DNA from: JBKHDT01 sp049974825
GTDB lineage: Bacteria; Pseudomonadota; Gammaproteobacteria; Halothiobacillales; Halothiobacillaceae
Direction: 5' to 3'
DNA: 34,052 nt
Assembly (NCBI GenBank): GCA_049974825.1
Contig: JBNGDJ010000011.1
Location: 1-34,052, forward strand
Shown here: in pieces, positions 7,699 to 16,152 of the stretch
Layout of the letters: every line of letters begins with the position of its first letter
Numbering within the stretch: position 1 is the first letter of the stretch
The notes under the pieces: generated by a model
The model's input: the letters and a program-made list of their open reading frames with translations, nothing else
Told to the model about the DNA's origin: nothing
Databases searched by the model: none
Translations under genes and position numbers: made by a program

Positions 7699-8125
7699 AG
7701 CCCGGCATTCGACCATACCCGTCTGCCGCCGGGCGGTTTGTGGCCTCCGGCGAGCCGCGTCCGGATTTACCCTGCTGGAGGTCCTGGTCGCGCTGGCCGT
7801 GCTGGCGATCGCCATGGCTGCGGTCATCAAGGCCACGGGTGACGGAGCGCGCATCCTCGGCGGGTTACAGGGCAGCACCATGGCGCAAGTGATCGCCGTG
7901 GACGAGATGAACCGGCTGCGCCTCTCCGGTGACTGGCCAAAGATCGGTCGTCGATCGGGGCAGGTCGAGTTCGAGGGCAGCCCCTGGGCCTGGGAGCGTG
8001 AAGTCGCGTCGACTGAAATCCCCAACCTGCGCAAGGTGACCCTCCGCATTTGGGATGATGCCGGCGGGCGTTCCGGCGAGGCGGTTCTCACCGCCTACCT
8101 GCGCGAGCCGGAATCCGGGTTATGA
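7685..8125 (+). CDS. gspI: Minor pseudopilin GspI
   Basis: The product is a 146-residue minor pseudopilin and core of the GspI-J-K tip complex. The leader ends in AASG before FTLLEVLVALAVLAIAMAAV, with Glu5 present. A short globular domain follows, with VIAVDEMNRLRLSG and a KVTLRIWD strand near the end. The open frame extends far upstream inside gspH, but the ATG at 7685 follows GAGGTG (7675-7680) and gives a sensible leader. It overlaps gspH by 14 bases, and its stop overlaps the gspJ ATG (ATGA). Confidence 0.92.
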   Translation: MSRTEARHSTIPVCRRAVCGLRRAASGFTLLEVLVALAVLAIAMAAVIKATGDGARILGGLQGSTMAQVIAVDEMNRLRLSGDWPKIGRRSGQVEFEGSPWAWEREVASTEIPNLRKVTLRIWDDAGGRSGEAVLTAYLREPESGL

Positions 8126-8994
8126 GCGCGCCCCGCGGCTCGGCCACTGCCCTGGTGATGTCGTGGCCTCGGTCTGCCCGGGTTCGCGGCTTCACGCTGC
8201 TGGAATTGCTGGTCGCGATCGCGATTTTTGCCCTGGTGGCGGTCATGGCCTATGGGGGCCTGAACGCCGTCATGCGACAGTCCACGACTCTGGCTGAGAA
8301 CGAGCGCGAGCTGCGACGGGCGCAGGCCGGACTGCGTCAGATCCAGGCCGATCTGTTCCAGATCATCGACCGGCCCCTGCGCGATGACCGGGGCGACGAG
8401 GTACCCGTTCTGGCTGGTGGGGTCGATGCGGCATTGCCGCTGCAGTTCACCCGTATCGGCCAGCCGAACCCCACTGACGCAGTCCGTTCGGCGCTTGAGC
8501 GCGTGCTTTGGGTGCGCGAGGAGGATCGGCTGGTCCGTTTTGGCTGGTCGCCGGTGGATGGTCGGCCCTTCGCGCGGCTGGCCTCCGCCGACAGCCGTCA
8601 GGTCCTGCTTGAAGGCATTGAGACGCTGGAGCTGCTGTTCTACGACGACCGCAATGTCGACTCGCCCGTCTGGCCCCCGGCGAACCGGCCGGATGCGCGC
8701 CTGCCTCGGGCCATCGAATTGCGGCTGACCCTGAAAGGCGAGCCGCCCCTGCGCCTGACCTTCGACCTGCCGGCCGAGTGGCCGGAGGCTGAAACCGATG
8801 ACGACGGCGAGTCGGACAACAACCCGGATGATTCTGACGCGAACGATGCGGGCAGTCCGGAATCGCCGCAGGGCAATGACGGCGCGCCGCCGCCTTTCGG
8901 GCAGCCGGGCAGGACCTTTGCCCCCGAAGCGTTGTACAAGACCAATCCCGGCGCGGCCTTTGCAGGTCTACCGCCGGAGGCAGGGGCGTCATGA
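8122..8994 (+). CDS. gspJ: Minor pseudopilin GspJ with long acidic C-terminal tail
   Basis: The product (290 residues) is a minor pseudopilin of the T2SS tip. The leader ends in RVRG before FTLLELLVAIAIFALVAVMA, with Glu5 present. The globular part includes LRQIQADLFQIIDRPLRD, ERVLWVREEDRLVRFGW and a final strand LRLTFDLP, all typical of GspJ. The family core ends near residue 215. The remaining residues, about 75, are low-complexity, first rich in Asp, Glu and Asn and then in Pro and Gly, with no clear fold. Both ends overlap neighbours by ATGA junctions (gspI and gspK). Confidence 0.92.
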   Translation: MSAPRGSATALVMSWPRSARVRGFTLLELLVAIAIFALVAVMAYGGLNAVMRQSTTLAENERELRRAQAGLRQIQADLFQIIDRPLRDDRGDEVPVLAGGVDAALPLQFTRIGQPNPTDAVRSALERVLWVREEDRLVRFGWSPVDGRPFARLASADSRQVLLEGIETLELLFYDDRNVDSPVWPPANRPDARLPRAIELRLTLKGEPPLRLTFDLPAEWPEAETDDDGESDNNPDDSDANDAGSPESPQGNDGAPPPFGQPGRTFAPEALYKTNPGAAFAGLPPEAGAS

Positions 8995-9932
8995 GGCCGT
9001 CGCGCTCTGCCGGTGTCGCCCTGATCACCGCATTGCTGGTTGTGGCAATCGCCACCAGCCTCGCGGTCAGCCTGGCCGTGCGCCAGAATCAGTCCATCCA
9101 GTTCACCGGGAGCCTGCAGCTCACCGACCAGGCCCGCGAGCTGGCTCGCAGTGGCCTGGATCTGGCGCTGTTCGTCCTGTCGGAAGATGCCGGTGACGTG
9201 GATGGTCCTGCCGATGCCTGGGCGCAGGAGCTTTCGGCGCTGCCGCTGGAGATCGGTACTCTGTCTGTGCAGGTGATCGACTTGCAGGGGCGGCTGAACC
9301 TGAACAACCTGGTGGACGCAGAAGGCAAGGTCGACCCGGTGGCGCGGGCGCGCGTTGATCGCCTGCTGGCCGTGCTTGAGCTTGACCCGGCACTGACCGA
9401 CCGGATTGTCGACTGGATCGACCCCGACAACCTGCCGGCCCCGCGGGGGGCGGAGGACGCCAGCTATGCCGGGCGCAATCCCCCGCACCGGGCAGGCAAC
9501 CGTCCGCTGAGGTCCGTTTCGACCCTGCGCCTGCTTGAGGGGCTGGACGCGGAGGGCTTCGCCCGACTCGCCCCCCACGTGGCCGCCCTGCCGCGGGGCA
9601 CCGCGCTGAACCTCAACACGACATCGGCCGAAGTCCTGCGCGCACTGGGCGACGGGATCATGCCGACGGCCAGGGAGGTGGACGCGGAGGATCGCATGCC
9701 CGAGAATCACGAGTCCGTCGATGCGGCGCTGCGTGCCCGGGGGATCGACCCGGCCGGGCTCACGCCGCAACGGCTGGGGGTGCGCAGCGCCTACTTCCTC
9801 GTGGACCTGCGGGTCGAGCTCGCGCCGAGCCGCCTGCGGCTTCTGGCCCTGGTCCACCGGCCCGCTGACGGACCGGCTACCGTCATTGCCCGAACCTTCG
9901 AATCATGCCTGAACGATATCTCCTGCATCTGA
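8991..9932 (+). CDS. gspK: Atypical pseudopilin GspK
   Basis: The product (313 residues) is the large minor pseudopilin that caps the pseudopilus tip with GspI and GspJ. A very short leader, MRPSRSAG, precedes VALITALLVVAIATSLAV. Position 5 of the mature protein is Thr, not Glu; loss of Glu5 is the normal trait of GspK and fits its place at the tip. VIDLQGRLNLNNL, RIVDWIDPDN and LNLNTTSAEVLRAL are conserved GspK stretches, the last in a helix-hairpin-helix-like SAM domain. The gene overlaps gspL by 28 bases. Confidence 0.94.
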   Translation: MRPSRSAGVALITALLVVAIATSLAVSLAVRQNQSIQFTGSLQLTDQARELARSGLDLALFVLSEDAGDVDGPADAWAQELSALPLEIGTLSVQVIDLQGRLNLNNLVDAEGKVDPVARARVDRLLAVLELDPALTDRIVDWIDPDNLPAPRGAEDASYAGRNPPHRAGNRPLRSVSTLRLLEGLDAEGFARLAPHVAALPRGTALNLNTTSAEVLRALGDGIMPTAREVDAEDRMPENHESVDAALRARGIDPAGLTPQRLGVRSAYFLVDLRVELAPSRLRLLALVHRPADGPATVIARTFESCLNDISCI

Positions 9933-11122
9933 ACGACTCCGCCGGCAGCCACGGCGTGCTCGCCCGGTCCGAAGGGGATCGCATCGGCCCCGGGCAGTCC
10001 TGCGCGCTCAGCGACCTGGCGATCCCGTCCGCTGCCGCGCTTGACGTGCTGATGCCAGCGAGCTGGTGCACGCTCCTGACGGTCCGTATTCCCACGCGGC
10101 AGCGCGCCCAGGCGCTCAAGGCGCTCGCCTTTGCCGTCGAGGAGCGGGTGGCCAGCGATCCGGAACAACTGTACCTGGTCCTGGGTGATCGGGCGGACTC
10201 GGCCGGGGACTGGCCTGTTCTCGCGGTCGACCGGGCTGCGCGGGCGAACCTGCTGGAAGAGCTTGCGGCCGTTTCTCTTCGACCGGCTCGCCTGGTCTGC
10301 GAGATCGAAGCTGTCCCGGCCGGCGCGCCCGGCACCTGGCAGGTGCTGCCCCTGCCGGACAGGACCCTGGTGCGCAGCGGTGAGCGTGTCGGGTTCGCCG
10401 TGCCCGGTTCAGACCTCGGGCCGTGGCTGGATTCAATGGCCGTCGAACCGGAGCAGGCCATCAACCTGCTGGTGGCCAGCGATGCGTCCGAAGCGGCACA
10501 GGCCTGCCTGGAAAGTCTCGCCGGCCGCGACAGCGTGCAGGTGGAGCAGACAGACCGAACCGTCATGGGCCTGCTTGGCGCCGGTCTGGCCGCGAATCGG
10601 CCTTTGAATGCCTACGCCCCGCCACCGGATCGACTGCTGCGCCGTGCCTGGGCCAACTGGGGCCTGGCCGCCGGGCTGGCGCTGGCCCTGGGCGTGGTGA
10701 TCGCCCTGGAGGACCTGCTGCGGACCGAGCAGGCCTTGGCGCGCAATGCGGCGCTGAACGAACAGGTGGAAACTCTCTTCAGGCAGGCGCTGCCCGAAGC
10801 ACAGCGGATGGTCAATCCGCGTGTCCAGATCGAGCAGGCACTGGCGGCGCTGGACGGCTCCGGTGAACAGGCCGACTTTCTCGCGCTGCTGGCGGCCGTG
10901 GGGGATGCCTTGCCCGACGATGGCCGGTTGACACTTGAGCGGTTGGAGTATGGCCCGCGCGGGCTGGAAACCTCCGTTTCGGCAGGCAACTACGCGGCCA
11001 TCGAATCGTTGCTTTCCCGGCTGGGGGACGTGCCCGGCATTGCCGTCGAGCTGGCCGGGTCGCGTGCGTCGGAGGGTCAGTCTGAGGCGCGGATTCTCGT
11101 GATGCCGGGGGGTGAGTCATGA
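9905..11122 (+). CDS. gspL: Type II secretion assembly protein GspL
   Basis: The product (405 residues) is the bitopic protein that anchors the ATPase GspE to the inner membrane. Residues 1 to about 240 form the cytoplasmic actin-like domain that binds GspE. One membrane helix follows at about 255-275 (NWGLAAGLALALGVVIAL), then a periplasmic coiled region and a ferredoxin-like domain to the end. Sequence conservation in this family is low, so the call rests on this architecture and on position between gspK and gspM. The ATG lies inside the end of gspK, and the stop overlaps the gspM ATG. Confidence 0.9.
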   Translation: MPERYLLHLNDSAGSHGVLARSEGDRIGPGQSCALSDLAIPSAAALDVLMPASWCTLLTVRIPTRQRAQALKALAFAVEERVASDPEQLYLVLGDRADSAGDWPVLAVDRAARANLLEELAAVSLRPARLVCEIEAVPAGAPGTWQVLPLPDRTLVRSGERVGFAVPGSDLGPWLDSMAVEPEQAINLLVASDASEAAQACLESLAGRDSVQVEQTDRTVMGLLGAGLAANRPLNAYAPPPDRLLRRAWANWGLAAGLALALGVVIALEDLLRTEQALARNAALNEQVETLFRQALPEAQRMVNPRVQIEQALAALDGSGEQADFLALLAAVGDALPDDGRLTLERLEYGPRGLETSVSAGNYAAIESLLSRLGDVPGIAVELAGSRASEGQSEARILVMPGGES

Positions 11123-11616
11123 GCGCCTGGCTTGAATTCTGGCGCGGGCGTCAGCCGCGCGAGCGAATCGCCATCACGCTGGCCTTGCTGGCTTTGCTGG
11201 TTTTGGCCTTCGACAGCCTCGTGCATGTGCCCCTGCGCGAAGCGCGGGAGTCTGCCGAGGCCCGGCTTGAAAGCAACCGCGAGCTGGTCGCCTGGATGCG
11301 GCAGGCAGTGACCGAAATCCAGCGTCAAGGAGGGCCGCCGGATCAGTCGACGTCCAGCGCGCAGGGTTCGCCCATGCTGGCCGCCGAGCGCCTGGCGGCC
11401 GAGGCCGGCATCGTCGAGGCGATGCAGCGTCGCCAGCCGGCCGGGAACAGCGGCGTGCGCGTCGAATTCGAAGCGGTGACCTTCGAGGACCTGCTCGGCT
11501 GGATCGACCGAATGCAGCAACAGGAAGCGCTTGAGGTCACCCGGGCGCGTATCGCCCCGGTTGAAGGCGTGCCGGGCCAGGTGGAGGCGATGCTTGTACT
11601 GGAGCGTGATTCATGA
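11119..11616 (+). CDS. gspM: Type II secretion assembly protein GspM
   Basis: The product (165 residues) is a small bitopic protein that pairs with GspL. A short cytoplasmic start (MSAWLEFWRGRQPRERI) leads into a membrane helix at about 18-35 (ITLALLALLVLAFDSLV). A periplasmic coiled segment follows and then a compact domain with VRVEFEAVTFEDLLGWIDRM, the family's most recognisable part. ATGA overlaps occur at both ends, with gspL and gspN. Confidence 0.92.
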   Translation: MSAWLEFWRGRQPRERIAITLALLALLVLAFDSLVHVPLREARESAEARLESNRELVAWMRQAVTEIQRQGGPPDQSTSSAQGSPMLAAERLAAEAGIVEAMQRRQPAGNSGVRVEFEAVTFEDLLGWIDRMQQQEALEVTRARIAPVEGVPGQVEAMLVLERDS

Positions 11617-12485
11617 GCCCTGATCGCATGTCCTTTGGTTCATCCTCGGACGCAGCGGGTGGCGAGGGGCCGGGCCATGACGGCGCGGGCAACCGAGGGC
11701 GGCGGCCGCGCTGGTGGTTGCGCGGCATTGCCCTGGGTCTGCTGCTGCTGATCAGCTGGATTGGCGCCATGTTCTGGTTCACGCCAGTGCAAGTGGTGCT
11801 CGACCGGCTGCCCGCGCAGCAGGGCCTCTCCTTGCAGGCTCTCGAGGGCAACCTCTACCGGGGCATACTCCGTGTGCAGGCAGGGGAGGTGACCATCGAC
11901 CGGCTTGAGTACCGGCTGCGCCCAGTCGCGCTCCTGGGCGGGCATCTCGGACTGGATCTGGTCGCGGAGGTTTCGGGAGGCCGGGCCGAGGCGCGGGTAG
12001 CGATCTCTCCGGGCGGAACGCTCACGGTGACGGATCTTGAGGCGCGATTGCTGGCTGATGCGCCATTGGTCCAGCAGTTTGCACCCTTCCCCCTCGGCGG
12101 GGCATTCGACCTGTCGGTTCCGCAGGCCCGGCTTGTCGAGGCGGGTATTTTGTCGCTGGACGGTGACCTGCGCTGGATGGACGCCACGCTCGTGTTCCAG
12201 GAGCGGGTCATGCTCGGACAGGTCGACGGCGAGGTTTCGATTGCCGCAGGGCAGCTTTCTGGCGCGGTGCGAGACAACGGTGAAGGCGTGCTCGCGGTCG
12301 ATCTGGCGCTGGAAGGTCATGACCCGGGAACGATTCAGGGCACCTTGCGTCCTCGCGCGTCTGCACCCGACTGGCTTGGGCAGACGCTTGCGATGCTGGG
12401 ACGTCCCAATGCCGAGGGAGCGATCTCGCTGCGTCAGGGTTACCGGCTGCCGGTGGCGTCGAAGCAATCCGCCGCCGGCCAGTGA
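11613..12485 (+). CDS. gspN: Type II secretion protein GspN
   Basis: The product (290 residues) is the accessory inner-membrane protein GspN, found in some T2SS clusters and dispensable in several. A Gly/Ser/basic cytoplasmic start of about 35 residues is followed by a membrane helix (IALGLLLLISWIGAMFW, about 39-56). A periplasmic repeat-like beta domain with LQALEGNLYRGILRVQ and RLEYRLRPVALLGG is typical of GspN. It is the last gene of the plus-strand operon and converges on gspE across 34 bp, where I see no strong terminator. Confidence 0.9.
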   Translation: MSPDRMSFGSSSDAAGGEGPGHDGAGNRGRRPRWWLRGIALGLLLLISWIGAMFWFTPVQVVLDRLPAQQGLSLQALEGNLYRGILRVQAGEVTIDRLEYRLRPVALLGGHLGLDLVAEVSGGRAEARVAISPGGTLTVTDLEARLLADAPLVQQFAPFPLGGAFDLSVPQARLVEAGILSLDGDLRWMDATLVFQERVMLGQVDGEVSIAAGQLSGAVRDNGEGVLAVDLALEGHDPGTIQGTLRPRASAPDWLGQTLAMLGRPNAEGAISLRQGYRLPVASKQSAAGQ

Positions 12486-12519
12486 TGCCGAGATCGGCCG
12501 CTTCGGGGCAAGGCCGGGG

Positions 12520-14061
12520 TCAGGCGTCCGTGTCGCTGGTGACCCGCAGGACTTCCTCGGTGGTGGTCAGGCCCGCGCGGATGCAGGCCAGCCCGTAGGC
12601 GCGCAGGCTGGGTGTGTTCTGGCGCAGATGCCGCTCCATGGCCTGCTCCCCGTCGCCGTCGTGGATCATCCGCTGCAAAGTGCCGTCCACGCGAATGAGT
12701 TCGTAGATCCCCATCCGACCCTTGTAGCCGCCGCCGGCCCGCAGCGCTTCCTCGCTGGGGCGATAGAGTGTCGGCGGATCGGCCGGGTCCACGCCAAGCA
12801 GCCGGCATTCCGTGGCATCCGGCGTGTAGGCCTCCCGCGTTTCGGGGTCCAGCCGGCGCACCAGCCGCTGGGCCAGCACGCCGATCAGGGAAGAAGACAG
12901 CAGGAAGGGCTCAACACCCATGTCCCGCAGGCGCGTGATGGCACCGATGGCGGAGTTGGTGTGCAGGGTGGAGAGCACCAGGTGGCCGGTCAGCGAGGCC
13001 TGCACGGCGATCTGTGCCGTTTCCAGGTCGCGGATCTCGCCGACCATGACCACGTCCGGGTCCTGCCGGAGAATCGCGCGCAGCCCCCTTGCGAACGTCA
13101 TGTCGACCTTGTTGTTCACCTGCGTCTGGCCGATGCCGTCCAGGTAGTACTCGATCGGGTCTTCCACCGTCAGGATGTTGCGTTCCCGGCTGTTGATCTG
13201 GGTCAGCGCCGCGTAGAGCGTGGTGGTCTTGCCCGAACCGGTCGGCCCGGTGACCAGCAGGATGCCATGAGGCCGGTGGATCAGCTCGATCAGCTGCCGG
13301 CGCACTTCCTCGCCCATCCCCAGCGCAGCCAGGTTCAGGCGTCCGGCCTGCTTGTCGAGCAGGCGCATCACCACCCGTTCACCCTGGCCCGAGGGCAGAG
13401 TGGATACCCGTACATCCACCGGCCGGCCGGCCAAAGAGAGCGAAATGCGGCCATCCTGGGGCAGCCGCTTTTCGGCAATGTCCAGGCGCGCCATGACCTT
13501 GATCCGAGAAACCAGCAGTGGGGCGACCTGCCGCGGCGGTTCCAACACTTCCCGAAGCACGCCGTCGACACGGAAACGCACGACCATGCGGCTTTCAAAG
13601 GATTCGACGTGAATGTCCGAAGCGCCTTCGCGCACCGCTTCCGTGAGCAGCGCGTTGATCACGCGGATGATGGGTGCTTCGTCCTCGGATTCCAGCAGGT
13701 CGACCGGTTCGTTGAGCTGGTCTGCCAGCGCATCCAGTCCCTCGTCCCCAAGGTCGGTGACCATTTCCTGGGCCGCGCCACTGCCGGTCTCGTAGGCTTC
13801 GGCGAGCAGGGGGTCGAATTCTTCGGCCGAAATCGCTTGGGGGTGGAAGGGTTCGCCCAGTGCCCGCTGCAATTCCGCGATGACCTCGGGGGTCAGTGGC
13901 CGACAGTGCAGGACGGTTACGCCCCCGCGGTCATCCGGCTGCGCCAGAATCCCGTGGCGCTTGGCATAGCCGTAACCGATCCGCCGGGTCACCGGCAGCT
14001 GACCGGGGTCGGCGGCGGCCGGCAGGTCTCCGACATGAACTTCCATGGCCGGCTCAGTCAT
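12520..14061 (-). CDS. gspE: Type II secretion ATPase GspE, lacking the zinc tetracysteine motif
   Basis: The product (513 residues) is the hexameric cytoplasmic ATPase that drives the pseudopilus. In order there are an N-terminal GspE domain, Walker A GPTGSGKTT (about 270-278), the Asp box ILTVEDPIEY, Walker B PDVVMVGEIRD and the His box TGHLVLSTLHTNSA. Between LAQRLVRRLDPE and YKGRMGIYELI, where most GspE proteins have four zinc-binding cysteines, there is only one Cys. The start at 14061 overlaps the gspD stop by 8 bases and has GAGG nearby. The longer frame, up to 14187, only adds residues read out of frame through gspD. It is the third gene of the gspCDE operon. Confidence 0.94.
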   Translation of the reverse strand: MTEPAMEVHVGDLPAAADPGQLPVTRRIGYGYAKRHGILAQPDDRGGVTVLHCRPLTPEVIAELQRALGEPFHPQAISAEEFDPLLAEAYETGSGAAQEMVTDLGDEGLDALADQLNEPVDLLESEDEAPIIRVINALLTEAVREGASDIHVESFESRMVVRFRVDGVLREVLEPPRQVAPLLVSRIKVMARLDIAEKRLPQDGRISLSLAGRPVDVRVSTLPSGQGERVVMRLLDKQAGRLNLAALGMGEEVRRQLIELIHRPHGILLVTGPTGSGKTTTLYAALTQINSRERNILTVEDPIEYYLDGIGQTQVNNKVDMTFARGLRAILRQDPDVVMVGEIRDLETAQIAVQASLTGHLVLSTLHTNSAIGAITRLRDMGVEPFLLSSSLIGVLAQRLVRRLDPETREAYTPDATECRLLGVDPADPPTLYRPSEEALRAGGGYKGRMGIYELIRVDGTLQRMIHDGDGEQAMERHLRQNTPSLRAYGLACIRAGLTTTEEVLRVTSDTDA

Positions 14062-16147
14062 CGGCCGCCTCGTTTTCGGCATCGGGCAGGTGGCGCAGGT
14101 AACGATCGTGCGTATCGAGCATCGGCCAGGCATCGCGCGACAGGAATCCGTACCGGCTGAAGGACTGCTCCTGGGCCCCGCGGACATTGTCGTAATACTC
14201 GCGAGTCCGGTCGTGGATGTCGTCCGGGCTGCGGATGATGATCGGGCGCAGGAACACCATCAGGTTGCGCTTGACCGAGCGCGATTCTCGGTAGCTGAAC
14301 AGGTTGCCGACGACTGGCAAATCGCCGAGCAGTGGAACCCGCTGGCGGGTGTTGCTGGCCGAGTCGTCCATCAGGCCGCCGAGAATCACCACGTCCCCGT
14401 CGTCCACCGTCACTGTCGTGGTGATATTGCGCTTGTTGGTGACCAGTCCGGCGGGGTTGCTGACCGCGTTGTCGAGACTCGAAACCTCCTGCTCGATATT
14501 CATGCGCACCGTGCCGTCAGGGCTGATCGTGGGCAGCAGCGAGAGCTTCACGCCGATGTCCTCGCGCGAGACGGTCTGGAAGGGGTTGGTGATTGCCGAA
14601 CCCGACTCGGTCCCCGTGAACGAACCGGTGACGATCGGGATGTTCTGGCCCACGACAATGCTGGCTTCCTCGTTGTCCAGCGTCAGCAGGGTCGGCGTGG
14701 AGAGGATATTGTTGCCGGCATTGGCCGCCAGGGCCGAGACCAGAATCCCGAAGTCTGTGCCCGAGCCGTCGAAGCGCCCGATTCCGATATTGCCGCCGTC
14801 CCCAAGGTTACGGGCCGCCGCCAGGGCCAGCGCCTCGGTGGAGTCCGTGCCGGCCGAAGCCAGATCCTGAACAACGTTGGACACCAGTCCGTTGAAGGTC
14901 GAGATGCCGATCGGCACAGTCCCCGAGCCGCCGCCGAGAACGAACTGGGTCCCGAGTCGCTGGCGGAAGTCGTCCGAGACTTCCGCGATGATCGCCTCGA
15001 CCAGAACCTGCGGGCGCCGCACGTCCAGTTGCTCGATCACGCTTTCGAGTTCCCGCATCACCTCCGGGGAAGCCGTGACCACCAGGGCGTTGAGTGACGC
15101 GTCCGCCTGGATGCTCACATCGCGGGTCGCGGCCGATGATCCACCTTCGCCGGTCTCGCCATCGGGGAGGTCCGGCACGCCCTTGAGCACCCGCACACCC
15201 TCCAGAATGGGGACCAGCTCTTCGGCCTTGGCATACTTGAGGCGAAATACCTGAGTATTGCCGGCGCGCTCAAGCGGGGTATCCAGGTCGGCGATCAGCA
15301 CGCGCATGCGGGCGCGATCGGAAGGATCGCCGCTGATCAGGATGCTGTTGGTTCGCTTGTCGACCGCAAAGCTTGCCTCGCCCCCACCGCCAGCCGCGCC
15401 GGATCCACCGTCTGGCGCCGCGGTTGCCCCCTGTCGGCGGAACACTGACTGCAGGGTCTTCTGGACCTCGGATGCCGACGCATTCTTCAGGCGGATGATT
15501 TCGATCTCGTCCCGGTCGCGGACATCCACCCGGGTCAGGATGTCCTTGAGGCGGGCGATATTGCCTGCGCGGTCGGTAATGACCAGGCTGTTGGAGTCCT
15601 GGTGCACTGACAGGGCCGCCTGCTGGGGCATGATCTGGCGCAATACGGTCAGCAGCGGTGCCGCGTCGACATGGCGCAGCCGGACCACTTCGGTGGTGAC
15701 TTCGTCTGCCGGCCGCTGCCCGGCTCGCTGGTCACTGACCGGCGCCTCCCCCTTGGCGTTCACCTCCGGGATAATCTTGACCACCTCTCCGGCCGGGATG
15801 GCCGTGAAGCCATGCACCTGAAGGATGGAGAGAAAAACCTCGTACAGACGGTCCGGCGCCATAGGCTGCGCGGAGATCATGTTGACCCGGGCCTTGACGC
15901 GCGGGTCGACCACGAAGCTTGTGCCCGTGACTTCGGACACGGCGGTGATCAGCGCCTCGATATCCGCATCGCGCAGGTTGAGAGTGACCCGGCCGTCCTC
16001 GTCGATCTGGGCCTCCTCTGCCCAGCTCGTTGGCGCGGTGATCAGTGTCAGTGCCAGCGTCAGTGCGGCCAGTCCACGGACGGACTTTTTCAATGGCCGG
16101 ACGGGTTGCTGTGACCTCGGGCCATGGGCCCGTCGTGAAGTTGCCAT
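14054..16147 (-). CDS. gspD: Type II secretion secretin GspD
   Basis: The product (697 residues) forms the outer-membrane channel of the T2SS. A basic, Arg-rich N-terminus and a hydrophobic core ending in SWAEEA make the signal peptide (to about residue 43). The N0 domain follows (VTLNLRDADIEALITAVSEVTG), then N1 to N3, including a Gly-rich loop at about 245-260. The secretin domain (about 420-660) holds SLLPTISPDGTVRMNIEQE, VVILGGLMDD and VPLLGDLPVVGNLF. A short C-terminal tail rich in Asp, Arg and Tyr could be the pilotin-binding S-domain. No pilotin gene is here. It is 5 bp downstream of gspC and overlaps gspE. Confidence 0.96.
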   Translation of the reverse strand: MATSRRAHGPRSQQPVRPLKKSVRGLAALTLALTLITAPTSWAEEAQIDEDGRVTLNLRDADIEALITAVSEVTGTSFVVDPRVKARVNMISAQPMAPDRLYEVFLSILQVHGFTAIPAGEVVKIIPEVNAKGEAPVSDQRAGQRPADEVTTEVVRLRHVDAAPLLTVLRQIMPQQAALSVHQDSNSLVITDRAGNIARLKDILTRVDVRDRDEIEIIRLKNASASEVQKTLQSVFRRQGATAAPDGGSGAAGGGGEASFAVDKRTNSILISGDPSDRARMRVLIADLDTPLERAGNTQVFRLKYAKAEELVPILEGVRVLKGVPDLPDGETGEGGSSAATRDVSIQADASLNALVVTASPEVMRELESVIEQLDVRRPQVLVEAIIAEVSDDFRQRLGTQFVLGGGSGTVPIGISTFNGLVSNVVQDLASAGTDSTEALALAAARNLGDGGNIGIGRFDGSGTDFGILVSALAANAGNNILSTPTLLTLDNEEASIVVGQNIPIVTGSFTGTESGSAITNPFQTVSREDIGVKLSLLPTISPDGTVRMNIEQEVSSLDNAVSNPAGLVTNKRNITTTVTVDDGDVVILGGLMDDSASNTRQRVPLLGDLPVVGNLFSYRESRSVKRNLMVFLRPIIIRSPDDIHDRTREYYDNVRGAQEQSFSRYGFLSRDAWPMLDTHDRYLRHLPDAENEAADD

Positions 16148-16152
16148 GGGTT

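Noticed and set aside
12037..14160. 707-codon plus-strand open frame running through gspN and antisense to gspE
   Set aside because: gspN and gspE are firmly identified in other frames; this frame has low-complexity composition typical of shadows.
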